NCBI GenBank assembly: GCA_025936045.1
Contig: JAICUB010000002.1
Span: forward strand, 62,001-126,000
Direction: 5' to 3'
From: Polyangiaceae bacterium
GTDB taxonomy: Bacteria > Myxococcota_A > Polyangia > Polyangiales > Polyangiaceae
Length of the DNA stretch: 64,000 nt
Part shown: positions 60,952-64,000 of the stretch, piece by piece
How the letters are laid out: each line of letters begins with the position of its first letter
Position numbering within the stretch: the stretch's first letter is position 1
The notes under the pieces: model-generated
What the model was told of the DNA's origin: nothing
Seen by the model: only the letters and a program-made list of their open reading frames with translations
The model's database searches: none
Program-made: the position numbers and the translations under genes

Positions 60952-62324
60952 CAGGCGCTCCCGAGCTTACGCTGGTCGATCTCGCCGAGAATCTCCATCA
61001 TCTTTTCATGTAGTTTCTGCACGCGGACGGCATGAATGCGGAGCTTCTTCCCGGAGCCGAGCTCCGCGATACCCCGGTCGAGGTCGGTGAGCAGGTCCGA
61101 AAGCTCGCGGATCCCCCGCTGATCCAGCACCTCCCGTGTCTTCACCTGTTCGAGCAGTCGCGCGGCTCCGGCGCGCGCGTCGGTTCCGAGCCGCTCGGCC
61201 AACACCTCGGCCAGGGCGCTCCGCATCTCGGCGAGGACGAGCGCGCGGTCGGTCGCCTCGGCTCCGAGCAGAGCCGCTCGGCCCGCGACGCCGCCTTGCG
61301 TCGTGAGCGCGGTGCCGAGCGCGTAGCGCGGCACGTAACGTCGGTAGGCCCGCAGGGCATATTCGAGCGTCCACACGAGCGTGATTGCGAGCGCGAGCGC
61401 CGCGAGCACGACGGCGGCGGTCGCCGAAAGTCCGTGTTCGTCCGCGGCGCGGAAGCCGTCGCGGATGCCGCTCGCGATGTCCGCGACCTCCCGCAGCGGC
61501 CCGGCCGCGCCCCCATAATGGCCGCGCTGTCGAAAGGCGTTCGTCACGATGTAGAGCTTGCCCGGATGATCGCCGTGCTCGTCGCGGTCCACCAGGTATT
61601 CGACGAGGTGCCTGGCGAACGCGCGGTTGCCCGGATAGCGCAGCATCAGGTTGATCACCGCCGACGGATCGCCCATCGCGAACACGCGCCCGCGCTTCTC
61701 GATCACGCCGGTCACGGCGAGCGTGGCGTTCGGCTCGCCGATCGCGGGGATTTCGAGGACGGCCGTCAGCTTCTCGTGGGTGAGCGCCGTCGGGTGATTG
61801 GTCACGATGCGGTCGACGTCGCGCATCGTCGGATGCCGGCTTTGCTCCTGACCTGCGACTTCTTGCAACACCGGCAACGCGATCGGCAGATTGTTGTTGC
61901 CGCGAAGAACCTGCGCGGGACGGAGCGGCGCCTCGACCCGTTGGATATGGTAGCGGGCGAGGAAGCTCGGCGCGCGGCCGCGGTCGTCGAGCAAGGCCAG
62001 GCGGCCGCCAGCCGCCAGAAACGCCCCCATCTCCTCGCTGTCGATGTCCACCTCGGGGTGAAGGCAGAGAACGCCGTCCACTGGTTCGAGCTTGCCGTAG
62101 TCGAGCGTGCCGACGATCTCGACGCGGGGCTTACCGAGCGCGGCGCGGGCGATCTCGAGGAGCTCGCTCGTTCCCTGCCATTCGGGATCGTTCACCTCGA
62201 AGGCCGCTCGGCTCGGCAGCGCAAAGAGGAGGAGCGCGCACAGAATCAGAGAGAATTCGGCGATTTTTGCGCCGGCGCGCGGTCCTCGCAACGCGCCGCG
62301 TCGGGGGGATAAGCTTTTGGGCAC
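60951..62324 (-). CDS. DUF4350-like membrane protein
   Basis: 457 residues from GTG 62324. A signal/anchor segment (about 22-40), a periplasmic domain 'VEIVGTLDYGKLEPVDGVL' to about 250 that resembles DUF4350/GATase-like folds ('GGRLALLDDRGRAP', 'GRVFAMGDPSAVINLML'), a membrane helix near 'ATAAVVLAALALAITLVWTLEY', and a cytosolic helical tail. This protein is a regular partner of MoxR ATPases; the TGATG junction supports that. Function unknown. Confidence 0.8.
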   Translation of the reverse strand: MPKSLSPRRGALRGPRAGAKIAEFSLILCALLLFALPSRAAFEVNDPEWQGTSELLEIARAALGKPRVEIVGTLDYGKLEPVDGVLCLHPEVDIDSEEMGAFLAAGGRLALLDDRGRAPSFLARYHIQRVEAPLRPAQVLRGNNNLPIALPVLQEVAGQEQSRHPTMRDVDRIVTNHPTALTHEKLTAVLEIPAIGEPNATLAVTGVIEKRGRVFAMGDPSAVINLMLRYPGNRAFARHLVEYLVDRDEHGDHPGKLYIVTNAFRQRGHYGGAAGPLREVADIASGIRDGFRAADEHGLSATAAVVLAALALAITLVWTLEYALRAYRRYVPRYALGTALTTQGGVAGRAALLGAEATDRALVLAEMRSALAEVLAERLGTDARAGAARLLEQVKTREVLDQRGIRELSDLLTDLDRGIAELGSGKKLRIHAVRVQKLHEKMMEILGEIDQRKLGSA

Positions 62325-62435
62325 GCGAGCCGTAGTATGGAGCGAAGAGTCAGTGAGCGTCCGAGGCGCGGGCGCGAAATACGCATCTTGAGCGCGCCGC
62401 CCGGCCCGCCGGCGGGGAGAAGCGCAAACGCGAAC

Positions 62436-62463
62436 TTGACCGGCCGTTTACCCTGGCTAGATT
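62436..62463 (+). promoter_or_regulatory. Sigma-70-like promoter for the 61-residue gene
   Basis: TTGACC (62436-62441) and TAGATT (62458-62463) are separated by 16 bases: five of six and four of six matches to the consensus boxes. This is the best promoter-like sequence I saw in the window; transcription would begin near 62470, about 38 bases ahead of the start codon. Confidence 0.55.
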
Positions 62464-62507
62464 AGTTAGAGCGGCACGTAACAGGCCGCAGAGCAAGGCA
62501 AGAAGGC

Positions 62508-62693
62508 ATGCTGCCCCCCTTCATCATCGACCAGATCCGGCGACGGGAAGAGGAAGAGAGCCGTAAGCACGAGCTCGAGCAGCCTCGTCTCGAGCTGCCC
62601 GAAGACGTTTATCCGCCACCGCGGGAGCGCCGCCCGTCCGAGGATCGCCCCGAGGACGAAGACAAGCGCGGCATCCTGATTCTCGAGCTCTGA
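62508..62693 (+). CDS. Small charged protein (61 residues)
   Basis: ATG 62508 follows AGAAGG at a suitable distance. The sequence 'MLPPFIIDQIRRREEEESRK' continues with a Glu/Arg/Pro-rich, probably disordered or coiled-coil-like body and ends 'RGILILEL'. From memory, proteins beginning 'MLPPFIIDQIRRREEE' recur in Myxococcota and related groups, but I cannot check this here. There is no signal peptide. A good promoter and its own leader suggest it is really expressed. Function unknown. Confidence 0.75.
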   Translation: MLPPFIIDQIRRREEEESRKHELEQPRLELPEDVYPPPRERRPSEDRPEDEDKRGILILEL

Positions 62694-62778
62694 AAATCGT
62701 CGCGAGCGCTCGTCGCTCGAGTCTGCCGACGAAGCTGGTTGCCCAGCAGGGTTCGAGCTTCTACGCTCCGCCGCCCGC

Positions 62779-64000
62779 ATGGCAGAGCGCGCATGGCTCG
62801 CGTCCGTTCTTCTCCTCGCCGGATGTTTTCCTTCCGGTGCCGGCGTCGATCCGCCGAGTGATCGCAGCGTCTATTTCCCCGTGGGCCTCGCGCTCGACGG
62901 TGACGCGCGTCACCTCTACATCGCGAACAGCGACTTCGACCTTCAGTACAACGCGGGCACGCTGGAAAACTGGGATCTCGACGCGCTTCGCGCGCGTTTG
63001 CCCGTAGCCTGCAAGAGCGACGGGGACTGCGCCGGCGGTCAGCTCTGCGATACGGCGTCGCCGCCCGGGCACGCGCACAACCCGGTGCCGAGCGGCTGGT
63101 GTGTGGCGAACGTGGGCACGGCGGACGCGCCCAAAGCCGGTGGTCCGTGCCCCTACTCGCGCGAAACGACGGCGGCCGAGCGGGAGCTTTACCCGAGCCG
63201 CTGCGCCTCGATCGACCCGCAGAGCAGCGCCGGTGGATCGCCCATTCACCTGAACAGCGTTCGGATCGGCGCGTTCGCGACCGATCTGATTTATCGCGCG
63301 CGCCCCACGCCGGACGATGCCGGCCACACGGGTCGCCTGTTCGTCCCCGTGCGCGGCGACGCGACCTTGCACTGGATCGACGTCACGTCCGTCGCGGACG
63401 ACGGCAGCGCGAGCCCGCGGCTCGATTGCGGGCAGACTGAGCCTGGCGCCGACGGCGCTTGTGCCACCGACCACCGCCGCGGTCACGACGCGGGCGCCGA
63501 GAACACTCGCGGCCTCACGATGTTGCCCGAACCGTTCGGCATCGACGCGGACGCCACGGGCGACTGGATCATGATCACGAACCAGTCGTCCGCCGCCACC
63601 GGGCTCTTTCAGAACCTATGGGGCTCCGGCAACGGTTTCGACAACGGTCCGTCCTATCAGTACACCATCGCCGGCCTGTCGGGCCAGCCGATGGGCGTTG
63701 CCTCGGTCCCGCGTTCGCGCGCGGCCGTCGCGCTCGGGCAGCCGCACCTGCCGGAGTTTCTGGTCACCTTGCGCGGCTCGGCGCAGCTCGACTTGCTGCG
63801 GGTTTATCCCGACAGCGACTCGAACCCGCCGCGCCCCTACGCGAAGGCGCCGGACTCGACCGTCATCGTCGCCAATGCGAACGGCACCGACTCGCGCGGC
63901 ATGGCCGTGGACGCGCTCGAGCGCGAGGCCGAGGAGCGCGCCTGCGCGACACGCAACGGCGTGAGCGACGAGTGCGCGAACACGAAGAGCAACTGTCCCG
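62779..64000 (+). CDS. Lipoprotein with beta-propeller-like domain (partial, 3' end outside window)
   Basis: The frame is open from ATG 62779 to the right edge (407 residues so far). Signal peptide with the lipobox 'LLLAGC' (C16). 'SVYFPVGLALDGDARHLYIANSDFDL' and 'RLFVPVRGDATLHWIDVTS' look like blades of a YVTN/NHL-type propeller; a Cys-rich insert 'CKSDGDCAGGQLCD' lies near residue 75. Such exported lipoproteins are frequent in myxobacteria; the role is unknown. Confidence 0.8.
   Translation, partial: MAERAWLASVLLLAGCFPSGAGVDPPSDRSVYFPVGLALDGDARHLYIANSDFDLQYNAGTLENWDLDALRARLPVACKSDGDCAGGQLCDTASPPGHAHNPVPSGWCVANVGTADAPKAGGPCPYSRETTAAERELYPSRCASIDPQSSAGGSPIHLNSVRIGAFATDLIYRARPTPDDAGHTGRLFVPVRGDATLHWIDVTSVADDGSASPRLDCGQTEPGADGACATDHRRGHDAGAENTRGLTMLPEPFGIDADATGDWIMITNQSSAATGLFQNLWGSGNGFDNGPSYQYTIAGLSGQPMGVASVPRSRAAVALGQPHLPEFLVTLRGSAQLDLLRVYPDSDSNPPRPYAKAPDSTVIVANANGTDSRGMAVDALEREAEERACATRNGVSDECANTKSNCP

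Overview
The window is a gene-dense, GC-rich bacterial chromosome segment. It looks like a myxobacterium (Myxococcota, probably Polyangiales-like). This is inferred from three eukaryotic-type Ser/Thr kinase genes, many secreted lipoproteins with long Gly/Ser/Ala-rich linkers, MopE-type 'CDGxDNDCDG' motifs, RCC1 and TPR proteins, a formylglycine-enzyme remnant, frequent GTG/TTG starts and many 1-4 nt gene overlaps. No rRNA, phage, transposon, CRISPR array or plasmid function was seen. No gene-free stretch exceeds about 250 bases.

Left part (1-9.4 kb): a partial membrane metallophosphoesterase and a divergent short-chain dehydrogenase; a membrane sulfatase-superfamily protein carrying a MopE-like metal motif; a membrane Ser/Thr kinase; an ammonium transporter with a clear terminator; a divergent bfd/bfr iron-storage pair sharing a Fur-like box; yebC. 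9.4-14.4 kb (minus strand): a five-gene run feoA-feoB-aag-coaBC-CPBP protease in which every junction is a 4-nt NTGA overlap, headed by a second copy of the same Fur-like box and a DtxR-like palindrome.

14.4-24.4 kb: a soluble Ser/Thr kinase divergent from a lectin lipoprotein, a Nudix hydrolase, an FGE fragment, a glycan/lipid-type cluster (methyltransferase, GT39-like membrane protein, GT2-methyltransferase fusion), tRNA-Leu(UAA), an RCC1 lipoprotein and small secreted proteins. 24.4-34.7 kb: a tandem pseudokinase-kinase, thiD, a Gly-rich lipoprotein, a membrane TPR protein, efp, a lipoprotein, a crotonase/3-hydroxyacyl-CoA dehydrogenase pair and a TPR lipoprotein.

34.8-47.8 kb: one 11.4-kb gene for a cytosolic 3,786-residue TPR-type solenoid, followed at once by an MlaE-type permease and an ABC ATPase with an altered signature motif. 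47.8-64 kb: a duplicated-domain Cys-rich lipoprotein, plsC overlapping atpD-atpC, the DUF58-rsmA-lipoprotein run, an Omp85-type barrel, an epimerase, an AraC regulator, a ConA-like lipoprotein, MoxR with a DUF4350-like membrane protein, a 61-residue protein behind a good sigma-70-like promoter, and a partial lipoprotein cut by the window edge.

The best candidates for something new are the giant TPR/MlaEF unit, the pseudokinase-kinase protein, the MopE-sulfatase fusion and the iron regulon with its NTGA-overlap operon. All functions are read from sequence motifs only; no database search was possible.
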